Shown: positions 45,806 through 58,533 of the stretch, one piece after another
Position numbering within the stretch: the first letter of the stretch is position 1
Layout of the letters: the number at the start of each line of letters is the position of its first letter
Assembly (NCBI GenBank): GCA_009760855.2
Contig: WPIO01000249.1
Location: 1 to 64,000 of the forward strand
DNA: 64,000 nt
Direction: 5' to 3'
From: Cristatella mucedo
Lineage: Eukaryota; Bryozoa; Phylactolaemata; Cristatellidae
Notes under the pieces: generated by a model
Databases searched by the model: none
Told to the model about the DNA's origin: nothing
What the model saw: the letters and a program-made list of their open reading frames with translations, nothing else
Program-made: the position numbers and the translations under genes

Positions 45806-46189
45806 TGCTGCTCAGCTGTCTCAAATCCATCGTCATGCTGCTTTGCTTATTGTGTGGCAGCGGTGGTCGCTGCGTTTTGTCGCTGTGTAGCAAGACGCCG
45901 TCTTCGAGTCTTCGTCACAGGTTCGATAGTCTCTGGTTCATGAGCCGTGCTGTACAATGGGCAGCACGATCAAGCCCGAGGAGCTGTACCGATTGGCTAG
46001 AATTGATGCTCTGAGAGTGGTTTTTCCTTGCTGAACGGTTTGTCTTTGGACTGGCATGGGCAGTTAGCCGCGCATGGAAGAAGCCCAGTTTCTTTGCAGG
46101 CAGCAGGCAGGCAGGAGGATAGATGCCTGATGGATGCATCTTCTTTTGAGAAGCTCCCTGAGTATGTGTCTGGCGACAAGGCTCTACCA

Positions 46190-46290
46190 CTAACCGTAAC
46201 ATCATGAATCCTTTACAGTACATGTAAATTGCCTAGAAATTGATTGAGTTCTCAGAGAGCGTTATACAAATATGTTATTATTATTATTAA
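46190..46290 (+). mobile_element. L2-like LINE 3' tail
   Basis: 'tgtaaattgcctagaaattgattgag' hairpin, worn, and (TTA)n at 46275-46288. Confidence 0.7.
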
Positions 46291-47074
46291 ATTGAACTCC
46301 CCCAGCACTTTCTCACCCATTAATAGGCCGGCTGCATAGCAACGCTGTCATACTCGCAGCTAAAAATCCTAAAGGCAAGTTAAAACTTGCTAACTGAAAC
46401 TACATACCGCTTTTTTTAGGCTGTGGTGCAGTTGCTGCTGAATGGTACCCGGTCAGATGTAATTTACATAACTTGGAAAATGCTGACCCTAGCCTGCAAC
46501 AAAGTCAAGCTGCCAGCGACAAGGTCAAGCTGCCGGGTCAGTGAAACTCTGTGGAGAATAGTAGTGGACCTGGCGAAAAATATTGTATTGGATTGATAAG
46601 GATATGGTGTTGACCTTTATGTAGAAAAGCTCTGAGCACATTAACCTTGCTTATAGAGTCACTCATCCTTTCATAGTAAATTCAAAAACTTTGATAATTT
46701 AATTAAGAGCACATTTTAGCACTCGTTTCCGCTTTAAGTCTTTTAAAGCACTAATTATGGCCGTTCGTGGCAACTCGTGTCTTCCATTTTAAACAAACAA
46801 GTCATTCAAATACTGAGGCTTTTAATGCTCCTTTTGGAGAAATAGCTCTTTTATAAATTTCAAAATTGGCCATTTTTTACCTATACCACATAAGCATGGA
46901 TCGGCTCAGAGAACGTGAGAAAATATCAGCCAGTCTCTTATCTAGATTTCTTAAAAGCATTTTCAAGAAGACTTTTCACGCACACAATTTTTGAAGTATG
47001 TGACAGTTACTTCGTCAGAAAACGTTTTGCCCTTTTAAATAGCTCTATATTTAGCCCTGGATGTGAGTGGCTTC
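46291..47074. other. About 0.8 kb without a recognised gene
   Basis: AT-rich low-copy DNA with no frame longer than 68 codons and no repeat in the window. Confidence 0.45.
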
Positions 47075-47215
47075 CACTTCACGACCGATGTCCTGAGCTT
47101 GAATCCTACAGTGGGCAATAAATTGTTGCCAGCCGCAAGCCATGGTAAAATCCGTCTAAGGCTCTTCTGCAGCTAAACAAGTAAGCCTTTTAAATCAGCT
47201 CATTTTATTAAATTT
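47075..47215 (+). mobile_element. SINE family S2, degraded
   Basis: 'cacgaccgatgtcctgagcttgaatcctacagtgggcaataaattg' matches head and B-box; ends 'aagccttttaaatcagctcattttatt'. Confidence 0.65.
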
Positions 47216-47710
47216 TATTATTCCACAGAGACGGCTATTTTCGGTGTAATCAACGGTATCCTAATTAGATATGAATAGACCGTTGTCATTACCATGAGAA
47301 TGCTACATTTAGCAGACGTTCGTGACACTATTAATCACGATATTCTCTAGTCCCTCACTCTTATTCTCTCACCTTCTCCGTACATGTCTACATATTACTC
47401 GTCCATAACCACTTCTACTAGGCCAAATCGACGATCAGTTTTGTAAATCCTGTATAGATATTTCTCAGCATTTTGTCTACATACCTGTCACTGCCTGCCT
47501 CAAAAAAGAATTATAAATATGTGGTTTCTTACTTATTAAATCTCGCTCTTCTTCAGTAATTTGCTCTAATCTGGCAACTCGTTTAGAACTCTATTTGAAT
47601 TGTGAGAATTTAATAACCTATGGCCAAATCTGCCAGTGACGTGCTAATTCATTCCCGAATCGTAGCCCAGAGGTAATCTTCTCTCACTTCTTCATCTTGG
47701 TAGCTGGTTC

Positions 47711-48191
47711 TGTAGTTCGTATGTACGTATTTATGTATATATTGTATGCCGGCTCCTGACTTGTGACCGTAAGGTCAAGGGAGCATGTAGTTTGCATGTA
47801 TGTATTGTATCTCTGATAAGCCACTGGTGAGCTGTTAGAAGCACCACCGAGAGGGGCCGGTGCACAGCTGTGGTCCGCCTGCGATGTGGTATGGACACAG
47901 GCCGGTAACCAGCTGGTGGCCAGATGGTGGATTCACCATCAGGGTCGGCCAGTGCACTGCTGTGGTCCCCGCCTTTGATGTGGCACGGACCAGCTGGTGG
48001 CCAGATGGTGGATTCACCATCAGGGTCGGCCGGCGCACAGTTGTGGTCGATGAGTCATCGGAGTCGACTGGGACTGGGAGTCATGTGAGAGCAGGGGCCG
48101 AGGGGAGCCGTGCGCTCTTCGGCTCCGTGCCTTAGTAATAAACTGTCGGTGTTGGGAATCGGCTGTCTCTCTGCTGTGCGAACAAACTACA
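47711..48191 (+). mobile_element. Candidate solo LTR (fossil)
   Basis: About 481 bp with matching inverted ends TGTAG ... CTACA, higher GC than its flanks, and AATAAA at 48137-48142 about 50 bp before the right end, as in the R-U5 part of an LTR. No internal region or partner LTR is in the window. The flanking five bases do not match clearly, so the ends are tentative and the copy is probably old. Family not assigned. Confidence 0.4.
47853..48060 (+). repeat. Minisatellite-like repeat inside the candidate LTR
   Basis: A 40-base identical stretch (agctggtggccagatggtgg...) at 47911-47950 and 47992-48031, 81 bp apart; the unit starts a third time. The unit also carries a 'gcacagctgtggtcc' block. 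Confidence 0.9.
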
Positions 48192-48845
48192 GAATCTAAC
48201 CCTAAATCACTTAATGTACTTATTTTTACTTTGAGCTAGATAGATAGATGCCTAATGTGTCAGGCTGCCTAACTATTAAAAACAGAAAATAGGTGAACCT
48301 ATCCTTTCATTATCCAATTCAATGTGATAGTTGGTGGTGGGCTAACTAAGCTATACTCTTAATTCGTTAATCTCTCTAACAAGTTCCAGTCATAGTCTTG
48401 AGATAGCTACCTCATGGAATCAACGAGGCGTTGTCAATCAACTTTTGCAAAGAGCTGACTAGGATAACACCATAGCGATTGTAATTTTAAGATCTCATGG
48501 CTTCGATTTGATGCAGTTGACGAGGACTACGTTCCAAAACTCTTTTGTACAACCCTAGGCTTAACAAGTGCAGTTCTAAGCAAGGCATCAGCCTATGCTA
48601 CTCGCAGATGAAATAGTGAACGTGTAAAATGGGCACAGTGAGCTCAAATACTTATGTATTCGACCCCTTAAATATATAAAATTGGTTTGATTTTAAATCG
48701 CTATCTCTTCATAACATTCAGCAGCTGGCATATTTCGTCACCCGTAACAACTTCGGCATTCATTTCGATTTGATTTTACTAAGAGCTTCGTATGTCTACT
48801 ATTCATGCCACACGCATTCAGGAATCTAGCTTTTTATCCATGCCT
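48192..48845. other. About 0.65 kb without a recognised gene
   Basis: Low-copy DNA; no frames or repeats of note. Confidence 0.45.
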
Positions 48846-49225
48846 AGCACACATCTCAAATCTTTTGAAGACCATGCCTGTAGTTCGTATGCTCCCAAAG
48901 AATAAAACTCTACTTGCGTGACATCTCCTGACTTGTCCTGATTTAAATAAAAACTAAAAACGCATCTTTGTATAGCAGCATTTATGTTGTACCTGTGGTT
49001 CGTCCTTTATGAGCTTATGCGTGCTGACACTGAGTGCTGCCACTAACCAAACTTACATGCCAGCCCTGTGCATGTCATCCCTAATCATGTTATTCGTATG
49101 GTTTATTGAGCATGATACAACTAACCATTTGACTACGCTTCCTTTACAGCAAATGTAAAGCGCCCTAGTAAGAGATTGAGCCCTCTTAAGGCGCTATATC
49201 AAACGCAATATTACTATCATTTTAT
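48846..49225 (+). mobile_element. L2-like LINE 3' fragment
   Basis: 'ttttgaagaccatgcctgtagttcgtatgctcccaaag' is the FGDRAFSSYAPK block, followed by the 3' untranslated region and hairpin (49159-49196). Confidence 0.8.
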
Positions 49226-49369
49226 CTTTTTTTCATAAGCTAAGCCTACCAACTACTTACTGGTATATTGTTGTTTGGTAAGCTATCCTGTCCGTAAGTT
49301 CAAAATACCCAAAATACTAAGCGGATCTGACTCAGACAAATTTCGTTTAGCCCTCTAAAGCCTTCACGT

Positions 49370-49570
49370 ACTGAATAGTTAGCCAAAACACTTCAACTCA
49401 CACAACCGAGAGAAAATGAGAAGCATAGCTAAATCAGGATGGCCTTCGAGGTAGTGAGTAGCTCGGAATAAGTAGCTCAGTATGGCTGGAAAGGATTCGC
49501 CACAGTCAGCTGCAGCGTACGATATGTCGTGGCTTAACAAAACTAGAAGTGAGTTCCACATTTTAGAACA
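49370..49570 (-). mobile_element. Second LINE family, C-terminal scrap
   Basis: Minus-strand frame MWNSLLVLLSHDISYAAADC ... LSYLFRATHYLEG matches RLWNSLPQFLRHDNYSAAADY ... LSCIFCATHYVN of the copy at 59360. Confidence 0.75.
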
Positions 49571-49984
49571 GCAGGAAAAATTCTTATATCATTAAAGTCA
49601 ATCAGTGTCCGTTATTTTATTAGTAACTAACTTCCAGAGCCTTAAGACTCATACTACTAACCTACAATAGCTACCGGCTCACCTGGTGTCTTCAAAACAT
49701 TGGAGAACCTAATTCTACAAATGTGCTTAAATCTCATACGTTATGTGACATCTTTCGGTTATTTTAAAGACTTAGCATATAATGAGTGCATTTGGTTCAT
49801 TTACAAGACTGTCTGTTTCGGCCCTAAAGAACGTTAACTGGGATGCATTTTTCGCCGATGGTACACTGCAACCACACTGATGCAGTACGATATCCAGTTC
49901 AGGTGACCTAACTGCTGCCAGCCTGGCCGGGGTCATTAAATCTCGACGTCTGGTCAGGTTGTTTAATGTCTCTTTTGGTACTTA
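49571..49984. other. No gene seen
   Basis: About 0.4 kb of low-copy DNA before the LINE tail at 49985. Confidence 0.45.
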
Positions 49985-51020
49985 ACATATTAATAATAAT
50001 AATAAAAATGCATTTGATAAAGCGCCCTCAGCGAACTCAATCTCCAGGCGCATCTCCAGGCGCTTCACATTTGCTGCAAAGGGATATACAATTGAATGGT
50101 GAGTAATATCGTGCTTGATACAACAAACAAAATATATAACATGGTTAGGGGTGACATGGACAGGGTCAGCATGCAAATGTGGTTAGGGGCAGCATGCACA
50201 GTGTCAGCACGCATAGGCACATGAAGAACGAATCACAGGGAGCCACTAAATGCTGTCCTAAATAGGTATGTATATAAGTTCTTTTTAAATGTGGTCAAGT
50301 CAGTGGATGTTCTGATTCAAGTAGGGAGGGAGTTCCAGGCTTTGCGAGCATACGAACTAAATGCACGGTCTCCAAATGATTTGAAGTTTGTACGAGGTAT
50401 TTGTAAACTGTTGGATTTCGAAAAGCTGGTGGTACGATGCTTGGCCTGATGGGGGAGTATATCTGAGAGATAGGCTGGAGCCAAAGAATGAAGAGACCTA
50501 AAAGTGAGCGACAAAACCTTGAAGTCAATCCGTTGCTTGACTGGTAACCAGTGCAGGTCGGCGAGAAGTGGAGTAATGTGGCAACTGCGACGCTCACGAC
50601 AGACAAGCCTAGCTGCAGAGTTTTGCACCAGCTGCAATCGCTTGATCGCACATGCCGGTAGAGCAGTAAGCAGTGAGATGCAGAAGTCGAGACCGGATGT
50701 CACGAATGCATGAAACAACTTGGACGTGGTATCCTGACCTAAATAAGCCCGAATTTTAGCAATGCTATGAAGCTGAAAATAGGCAGATTTGACTGTGGAG
50801 CTGATATGGTCGTCGAATGAGAGGTCGCTTTGGAACATGACACCTAGATTTCGAGCTGATTCAGCAGGAGGTATGCTGACAGATCCAGTTTTGAGCGCGA
50901 GCCTTTTCAATTTGTGAATCACACTGGGTTTGCCCGTATCTAGTAAGTTAGTTTTATCATCGTTTTGTTTTGGAAAATTTGCTGCCATCCATGTGCGGAT
51001 GTCATCAATACATGCAGCAA
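49985..51020 (-). mobile_element. L2-like LINE 3' third, well preserved
   Basis: Minus strand: (ATT)n tail, 3' untranslated region and a 223-codon open frame (50317-50988) covering MAANFPKQNDDKTNLL to the NSLPT end. It starts just after the catalytic YADD region. Duplicate of 14043-14530 but longer. Confidence 0.88.
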
Positions 51021-51829
51021 GTAACGAGAGTTTTGGCGCAATATAGCTTTTTTGAGGCCTCGAAATTCCGTCGCTGTCTAACAGACGACTCCCAGCTTGA
51101 GTTCAAAGTGATCGGTCTTTGTTGATGCGATTTTTGGCTTAGGGTGGCACGAATGCACTGGTGGGTACTGACTCTACAAGTCTACGTTTTTGATAACGAG
51201 CTAATAATTCCCAGAAATCCCTCTTTTACTAGCATGGAGTAGCACTATTTCAAGTGCTGTATTTGTGGCACGAATTTATCTGAAAGTGAAACCTGCTTCA
51301 CTGAACTTTCAAAATGTATGGCTAGAATCAATTTGTAATTGCTGATCATTATTGGATGTTTTCTGAAGCTAATCTTATGGATGGTAGCTTTATTGGTCAA
51401 CATTCAATAGGGAAGAGTGCTTGATTTCTTGATCGGCACGTTGTAGTAACATACCTGGACATATTAACTGTTTGTGATCTGAAAAACCCACTTGTTGAGC
51501 GAAAATTCAGGATTCCGAAAACTTCCTGCCTGGACTTCTGTGAATATCAATGCCATGCTCAACAAAATTTATGATAACTGACTGCGGTCATAGATCTTAC
51601 CGAGTAGTTCCGAATATATGCATATACTCTGCCTTGTTTGGCAGTGCCAATGGCAGTGATCTCTGCTACAGCTTTTGAATTTAATCGTCCTGAGATCACA
51701 CATAGCCTGATCGCAGAGGAAGTCAACTTCTAAAGCAAAAGTAAGAAATGTCTAACATAAATCTCACGATAAACCAGTAATCCGGTGACAGGTCTGCATA
51801 CTTTAAGCTATATAACATTAGTATAATTC

Positions 51830-52600
51830 GGCTTGTTTAGATATGAATACCACATCTAAGCTAGTCCATGCATTTGCGATATCCCTTTTTGATTTGTATA
51901 ACTCACTGCTTGCCGGTCTACCGGCCTGTGCAATCAGGCACTTACAGCTCGTGCAAAACTCTGCAGCTAGGCTTGTCTGTCATGAGCCTCGCAGTTGCTG
52001 CATCACACCACTTCTCGCCGAGCTGCACTGGCAACCTGAGTCAAGCAACGCATCGAATTCAAGGTTTGGTCACTCATTTGCAGGTCCCTTCATTCTTTGG
52101 CTCAAGGCATTTTTGGCTCCAGACTCCCAATCAGATCTACTGCCCCACCAATCTAAGCATGCTAAGCATCACACCACCTGCTTTTTCGAAATGAAGCTGT
52201 TTATCTATATCTCATACAAACCTTAGCGCCTCTGAAGATCATGGCTTTAGTTCGTATGCTCCCACAGCTTGGAACTCACTCCCGACTTCCATTATGACAT
52301 CCCCTGACTTGACCACATTTAAAAGAAATTAAAAACGCACCTACTCATCACAGCATTTAGTGGGTCCTTGTGCTTCGTCCTTTGTGTGCTTATGCATGCT
52401 GACACTGTGAATGCTGCCAGTAACCATACTTGCATCCTGATCCTGTGCATGTCACCCCTAATCGTGGGATTCTTGTTGTTTACTGAGCAGGCTACTTCTA
52501 ACCATTCAATCGTGCTCCCTTTGCAGCAAATCTAAAGCGCCTAGAAAGAGATTGAGTTCTCTGAGGGTGCGTGCTTTATGAAGCGAGTTATTATTATTAT
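51830..52600 (+). mobile_element. L2-like LINE 3' fragment
   Basis: Partner of 15290-16035; SLLAGLPACAIRHLQLVQNSAARLV is better preserved here. Ends with hairpin and (TTA)n. Confidence 0.8.
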
Positions 52601-52899
52601 TAGTGTTATCTTTTCTTCGGACACCTCAAAAACGTGTTGAGTTGGCATGCAAGGTTGTGTAAATTCTAAAATCGACTTCAAACTAGCCTTTTTCTCAGTG
52701 CACACAAATACTAGTGTTTACTTAACCCTGTCACCCTCAATACGTACGGTTTTTACAAACTAACAAAGCTCGATTAAATATATGCACAGATCAAGCACAT
52801 TCCAAATGAACGTAAGAAAATGTAATACCTTAATAATTCACTTTTGTTAACCAAATTTGGTTTTAATTGACATAGAAAGTAAGTATAAGAAGTACTAGA

Positions 52900-54040
52900 G
52901 CAGGTAAAGCTTCTAGTGCATTAAGACTTTCTTGAGAATGCAAATGTCAGAAGGGTCTCTTTGCTGGTTTTGCTCAATCTTTCGGCAGCTTTTGGCATCT
53001 TTCGGCAACTTCTTATGGAACCCGAGTCATTCTCCAGCGCCTCTCATCTCGCCAGAGCATCATTAGCACAGCCCTGCGAAGGTTCAGATCGTATCTCAGT
53101 ATTGAGGTGAACAGACGAAGATAATCCGAGGAACCACTGACGTATGGGGTACCTCAAGGCTCTGTGTCAGGTTAGGTTCCTTTCTCAGTGCATACTCTCC
53201 CTCTTGCCTATGTGGTTTCGGGCACAGCCTAGGCTTTCACTTCTATGTAGATGACACTCGGCTATACCTTTGCTTTGGTCCCTCCCAGCCCTTAAGCATG
53301 TCGTATTCTGTCAACTCCGTCGTTGCTTGTATTGATAAAATCCGCTCATGGATGTCAGCAACCTTTCTTAAATGGAGTGATGACTACACCTACGAAGAGT
53401 TATCGGCAAACCGAGTGTGATTAGGATATTGGAGAAATTAACCCTCCGAAACGGTTCTGCTAGCGTAGCTTCTGATGAATCTGTACAAAACATAGATGTG
53501 ATGTTTCAAATTGCATTTTCCTTAGACGACCACGTTAGCTCCAAGGTCAACTATGCCTACTTTCAACTACATAAAATTGCTAAAATTCATTCTTGTTAAG
53601 ACAAAGATATTACGTCTACACTGGTCCGTGAATTCCTGACATCCTGTCTTTACTTCTGTAACTCACTGCGTGCTGGCCTATCAGCCTTTGCAATCAGGCG
53701 CTTATAGCTGGTGCAAAACCTAGCAGCCACGCCAATCTGTCGCTAGCTTCGCGGTTGCCACATCCACTCGTCTTCCCGACCTGCACTGGCTCTCAGTCAA
53801 GCAGCAACTTCAAGGTTCTGTCACTCCCTTTTAGGTCCTTTCGTTCTTCAGCTCCAGCCTACTTATGCGATCTATTCCTCCATCAGGCTAAGCATCGTAC
53901 CATCTGTTTTTCTGAATCGAATTTTTTACCTGCACCTTATGCGAACCTCGAAGCCTTTGGAGACTGTGCCTTCAGTTCACACGCTTCCAAAGCCCAGAAG
54001 TCACTTCTACCTGACGTAAGCACTATCCCTGACATAATAA
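52900..54040 (+). mobile_element. L2-like LINE fragment, reverse transcriptase to C-terminus
   Basis: Partner of 16310-17445; includes a catalytic-site remnant 'ttctatgtagatgacactcgg' at 53239-53259 (FYVDDTR). Confidence 0.8.
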
Positions 54041-54044
54041 TAGT

Positions 54045-54655
54045 AACAGTAATAATATACTTTATAAAGTGACCTCGGAGAACTCAATCTCTCTTTAGGC
54101 GCTTTACATTAGCTGCAGAGAAAACACGATATAATGGTCAGTGGAACATTGCTTAATAAACAACAAGAATAGCATAATTCGGGTGACATGCGCAAGGTCA
54201 GCTTGCAAGTGTGGTTATTTGCAGCATGCAAAGCGTCAGCACGCTGAAGCTCACGAAGGACGAATCACATCGATCCACTAAATGCTGTGATAAATAGGTG
54301 TGCTTTTAGTTTCATTTCCAATGTGGTCAAGTCAGGAGAAGTCGTGGCGAAAGTCGGAAGTTAGTTCCAGGCTTTGAGAGCGTACGAACTAAAGGCAATG
54401 TCTCCATAGGATTTGAGGTTTGTGCGAGGTATAGGTAATCATAAAAATATCACTTTGGATACAAGGACATAATAATAATAATAATACTATTATTATTACA
54501 TTTGGTATAGCGCCTTAGATAACTTAATCTCTAATAAAGGCACTTCATGACGACATTTAAAAGAAGGTAAAAACCTATACATTCATCACATCGTTTAGTG
54601 AGTAAATATAATTCGTCGTCAGTGTGTTTATGTGTGCTGGTGTTGAGCATGCTGC
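54045..54655. mobile_element. Inverted LINE end (-) and short plus-strand LINE piece
   Basis: 54045-54440 (-), a hairpin tail at 54480-54545 (-), then a plus-strand 3' untranslated piece up to the junction at about 54655. Mirrors 17446-18055. Confidence 0.7.
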
Positions 54656-54837
54656 CAGTAAGAAAGTAAGAATTTGGGCATGACCACGCCCATAATGTAG
54701 GTCAACCCCAGCCGTACTCACACCACTCCGCCCGGCCAACTGGAGCGCTCTGCATACCAGCTCGTTAGGCACTGCATCCGGGCGCTATCAGCTAACTAAG
54801 CTCAGTTTAAATGCAACGGGTAAGCTGTGGTCGTATT

Positions 54838-55015
54838 ATTAGCCGATTTAACAGCCTTGTTTGTATAGCGACAGAAAAACCTTTAGGCTATCACGTCAGG
54901 CTTCGACCACCACTGGCAGCGGCAATAAGGGATTGCCTAACCCAGAATTCGTAACTACGAAATCGGGACCGAAGTCACGAAATGCAACCACCTCAACTAG
55001 TGTGCCATCATAAAT
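54838..55015 (-). mobile_element. SINE family S2, degraded, duplicon copy
   Basis: Counterpart of 26110-26295. Confidence 0.65.
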
Positions 55016-55554
55016 GACCAGCTAGCCCTGCAGCGAATCACTTTTAACTTGTGCGTCGGCCTGTAGGCTCGCTATCATCTCTCCCTCGCTCTCTCCTCTC
55101 CAGGAGTTCCGGAGCTGCTCACACGACGGCTGACGCCGTATCCGTTTTTACGCTCGCTCACTTTCGTTGCCTGCATATGATACAATACTGCCGTCGTCAT
55201 CATTACCACTGCTTGCTTATGGGGGCAACGCTAATCCTAGCCGTGCGGCTATTGCCAACGAGCCCCTGCAATATTGTCTTACTATGAGACGTTCACAGGT
55301 CACCATGCTCGGTACAGTTTGCTGCTATTGTACTGAATACTGCAATCAGCTGGAAGCGATTTCTGCCCTCTGGCATCAAGAAGTACCAAAAGTGTGTTCG
55401 CTGTGCTGAATGTATTGCAGACGAGCATATTTTTATAACCAGCCAGCAAGTTCAAATTGATCTGTATTTTTAGTTTTCCTCAATTACCTCATTTTATCGA
55501 GCATTGTAGCTCTCAACAGCCGAAATGCAATAGAAATATGTAATTTGACGATAA

Positions 55555-55560
55555 TTTATT
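55555..55560 (-). terminator. Polyadenylation signal of peptide gene copy 3
   Basis: TTTATT on the plus strand, AATAAA on the coding strand, 62 bp past the stop codon. Confidence 0.55.
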
Positions 55561-55621
55561 GCAATTAATAGGTCTGAAACTTGTACGTTTTGCTGTATAG
55601 CTGAGTTTCAGGTATTGTCAC

Positions 55622-57958
55622 CTACTGGTTCGAATTTGTCAGCACGTTGACAAGCTTTGGAAACAATTTGAGACCCAGCTTCGCTAAAATTCCAAGAAAT
55701 CTCTTGTTTTCTTCGTAATCTGAAACGTGAGGAGAATTAAGACTGTATTAAGTAATCTATCCAGGTGTAAAAATCACTAAATTAAATCATTGAACACCTT
55801 CTCGTTTAACCGGTATTGCGTTCGATGTGATTACCAGTGAAAACCTCTTTCATTTCCTCTTCCAACTCAGGGCTCAGGTCGGCAGTTTCCTGCAAACTCT
55901 GAAATTGAGATAATTTGCGAAAGTCAATCACGGTTTGGTATGATCAATCAATAGACATTGTATGGAAAATGAAACGATATGTTTCGGGTCCTGGGTTCAC
56001 GAAAAATTTGTTTTCAGCTTTACCGTAGCTCGCTGCAAGCAAGTCCATAATGAAAATGATAATGCATTTAACGTAGCACCCTCAGCTAACTGAATCTCTC
56101 CCTAGGCACTTTTCATTTTCTTTAAGGAAAGCGCGATAAAATAGTTAGTAATCGCACTTGAATAAACTGTGGGAATAGCATGGTTCGGGGTGAAATGCAC
56201 AGGCTTCGCATGCTAGTACGGTTAGTGGCAGCATGCCCAGTGTAAGCGAACATGAGCACATACAGGACGAATCGCTCGGACCCACTAAATGCTGTCCAAA
56301 CTAAATGCGTTTTTTGTTTCTTTTTAAATGTGGAAAAATTAGGAGATGTGGTGACGCAAGTCGGCAGCGAGTTCCATGCTCTTGGAGCGCACACACTAAA
56401 GGCGTGGTCTCAAAAGGATTTTAGATTTCTGCAAGGTATAGTGAAAGAGTTGGATTCCCAATGGCGTGTGGAGAGAAGCTTTGCCTGGTGGGGCAGTAGA
56501 CCTGATAGGTTTGCTGAAGCCAAAAATTCAAGGGATCTAAAAGTGAGTGACAAAACCTTGAAGTCGATGCTTTGCTGGACTGGGAGCCAGTGCAGGTCGG
56601 CGAGAAGAGGTGTGGTCGGGCAACTACGATGCTCACGACAGACAAGCCTAGCTGCAGAGTTTTGCACGAGCTGTAAGCGCCTGATTGCACAAGCCAGTAG
56701 ACCAGCAAGCGAGTGAGTTACACAAGTCAAGACGGAACGTCAGAAATGCATGGACCAGCTTAGATGTGGAATGCCTATCTAAACAAGCCCCAATTATTTT
56801 AGTAATGTTATGCATCGGAAAGTAGGCACGCTTGACTGTAGAGCTGATGTGGTTGCTGAAAGAAAGGTCACTTTGGAGCATGACGGTTCTGTCTTGTGTA
56901 GATTCAAGGGGAGATATGCTGGCAGAACTGATTTTGAGCGTTATCCTTCTCAACTGAATGTCACCTGCACAGAAGTGAAAGCCTAGATTGTGCTTGGCAG
57001 TCGAATCGCCAAGAAGGAGAGTATAAATCATGAAATGAATGAGACCAAGCAAAGATCCCTAACGTAGCTCATACTTCAGAGGTTCCTTGCACGATCTTTG
57101 TCTGTTCACATCAGTACTCTGGAGTCTTACATGCAGATAGGACCCGAACCATCGCCATTGCAATGCAGTGCCTGTTATAGCTAGGGGAGATGAGATTATA
57201 GAAAGCTGCATAAAAAAATAGAGTGAAGCAAGCAAAGATACTCTGCCTAAGTCTATATTTATGAGTAAGGGTCATTATACACGTGAAGCAATGCTGATTC
57301 TATGGAGTGATTAGCTCTAAAACCAGACTTGAACTTCAAATGTAGTTTCAATATACGATTTCAGTTGGTTTGCCACGACTCGTTCCAGTATCTTTCATAG
57401 GGATGAGAGAATGGGGACTCTGCTGAAGGTGATCTTGTTCTCTTGGTCTAGTGTCGCATTCTTGAGTAGTGGCTTAACTACAGCCTCTTTGAAATTCTTT
57501 TGGACATGACCTCAGGGTAATGAGATATTATTGATATTGTTTTTGCACGACAGCAGCAGATCTATGCACCGTAGAAGCAGGACAGTGGGAATAGGGTTCA
57601 GACAAGCATTTGGCTGTTTTGATTCCATATAAACTTCAGAATTAGGTCACTAGTGACTTTCTTGAAAGTAGACATTGAGGTTCTGTAAAGAATTGAGGGC
57701 CGGAATTCCATGTGGGCGGCTGCCGATTTAGAGATGGACTTCCTGATCTTGTCTATGTTATTGACAAATAAGCAAGAGAAGCAATCAGCTAGATCATGAC
57801 AGGGATCACTGAGTAAGAAGCTAACCTGAGAGCCTTGGTCAACATATCCTACTGTCCATAATCGATAATTTAATTTGACATGGCTCATATCAACTTACTG
57901 CAGACGACACCAGACTGATCATCAGTACGGCGACAATGGCGAAAGCTGTAGTCTTCAT
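55622..57958 (-). CDS. Secreted prepropeptide of a linear amphipathic peptide, copy 3
   Basis: Exons on the minus strand: 57899-57958, 55835-55898 and 55622-55719, the same lengths (60, 64 and 98 nt) and splice phases as copy 1; 73 residues. The signal peptide is identical to the other copies. The pro-segment ends DYEENKR. The mature part is 25 residues beginning FLGILAKLGLKLFPKLVNV, with a polar end (TNSNQ): cationic, no cysteine, a Leu/Lys/Phe amphipathic pattern and a Pro in the same region as copy 1. An FLG start is common in linear amphipathic peptides of other animals. Compared with copy 1 almost every mature position except the hydrophobic/cationic pattern and PKLV has changed, while exons 1-2 barely differ. 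It appears intact. Confidence 0.82.
56045..57850 (-). mobile_element. Degenerate L2-like LINE in intron 1 of peptide gene copy 3
   Basis: Same element and position as in copies 1 and 2, in the same orientation as the gene. Thumb blocks are readable at 56410-56730 (-). Confidence 0.85.
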
Positions 57959-58500
57959 TTTTCTAAAATTATATCACAGGAATTAGATATCCTCCTTGTC
58001 AAGAAAGCAGTTACCCAAAATGTTTCATGCAATCACGTAGGCTAGTTGACTTTCGCAATTTCGGTTGTAAAGTTTAATTGTTTAAATGGCAAGGAAACCG
58101 GTAATTTACATGTTTAGGGGAGACGACTGTGATTGAGGAATTGCAATTAGCATCTTACTAGTGTTTCGAAGTCGTCGCGATTGCAATAGCTTATGAATTT
58201 ACCTCTAAGCACCATTCCTGAGAACGGCCGATTTCAGCTTTAATAACCAGCTCACCTGAAGAATACCTGATACCTGAATGGAGCACATTCGTTTTTGTGC
58301 AAATTTCATTCGTAAGCATGCACAGGCAAAGGATTTTCCGGAAAGAATGACACTAAATAATTTAAATTAACAGCCAGTCTCTAATAGGTTGGTACATACA
58401 GAATCAGTGCAATCACCTCAAAGCGTGTGGCTAACTAGATAGCGGGAGACTTTAAAGACACATCTCGTTTTGGAGTACGACATAGTAGCCAGCTAATAGA

Positions 58501-58501
<1 letters not shown>

Positions 58502-58532
<31 letters not shown>
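58502..58532. repeat. (CA)n microsatellite
   Basis: About 15 units. The equivalent places upstream of copies 1 (about 1503) and 2 (about 22605) have only three to five GT units. Confidence 0.95.

Positions 58533-58533
<1 letters not shown>

Larger units (their letters stand above)
49985..54650. repeat. Segmental duplication, partner 14043-18055
   Basis: Same order of LINE fragments and spacers. At about 54655, after 'catgctgccagtaa', it jumps to the inverted gene-copy-3 duplicon instead of continuing as at 18055. Confidence 0.85.
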
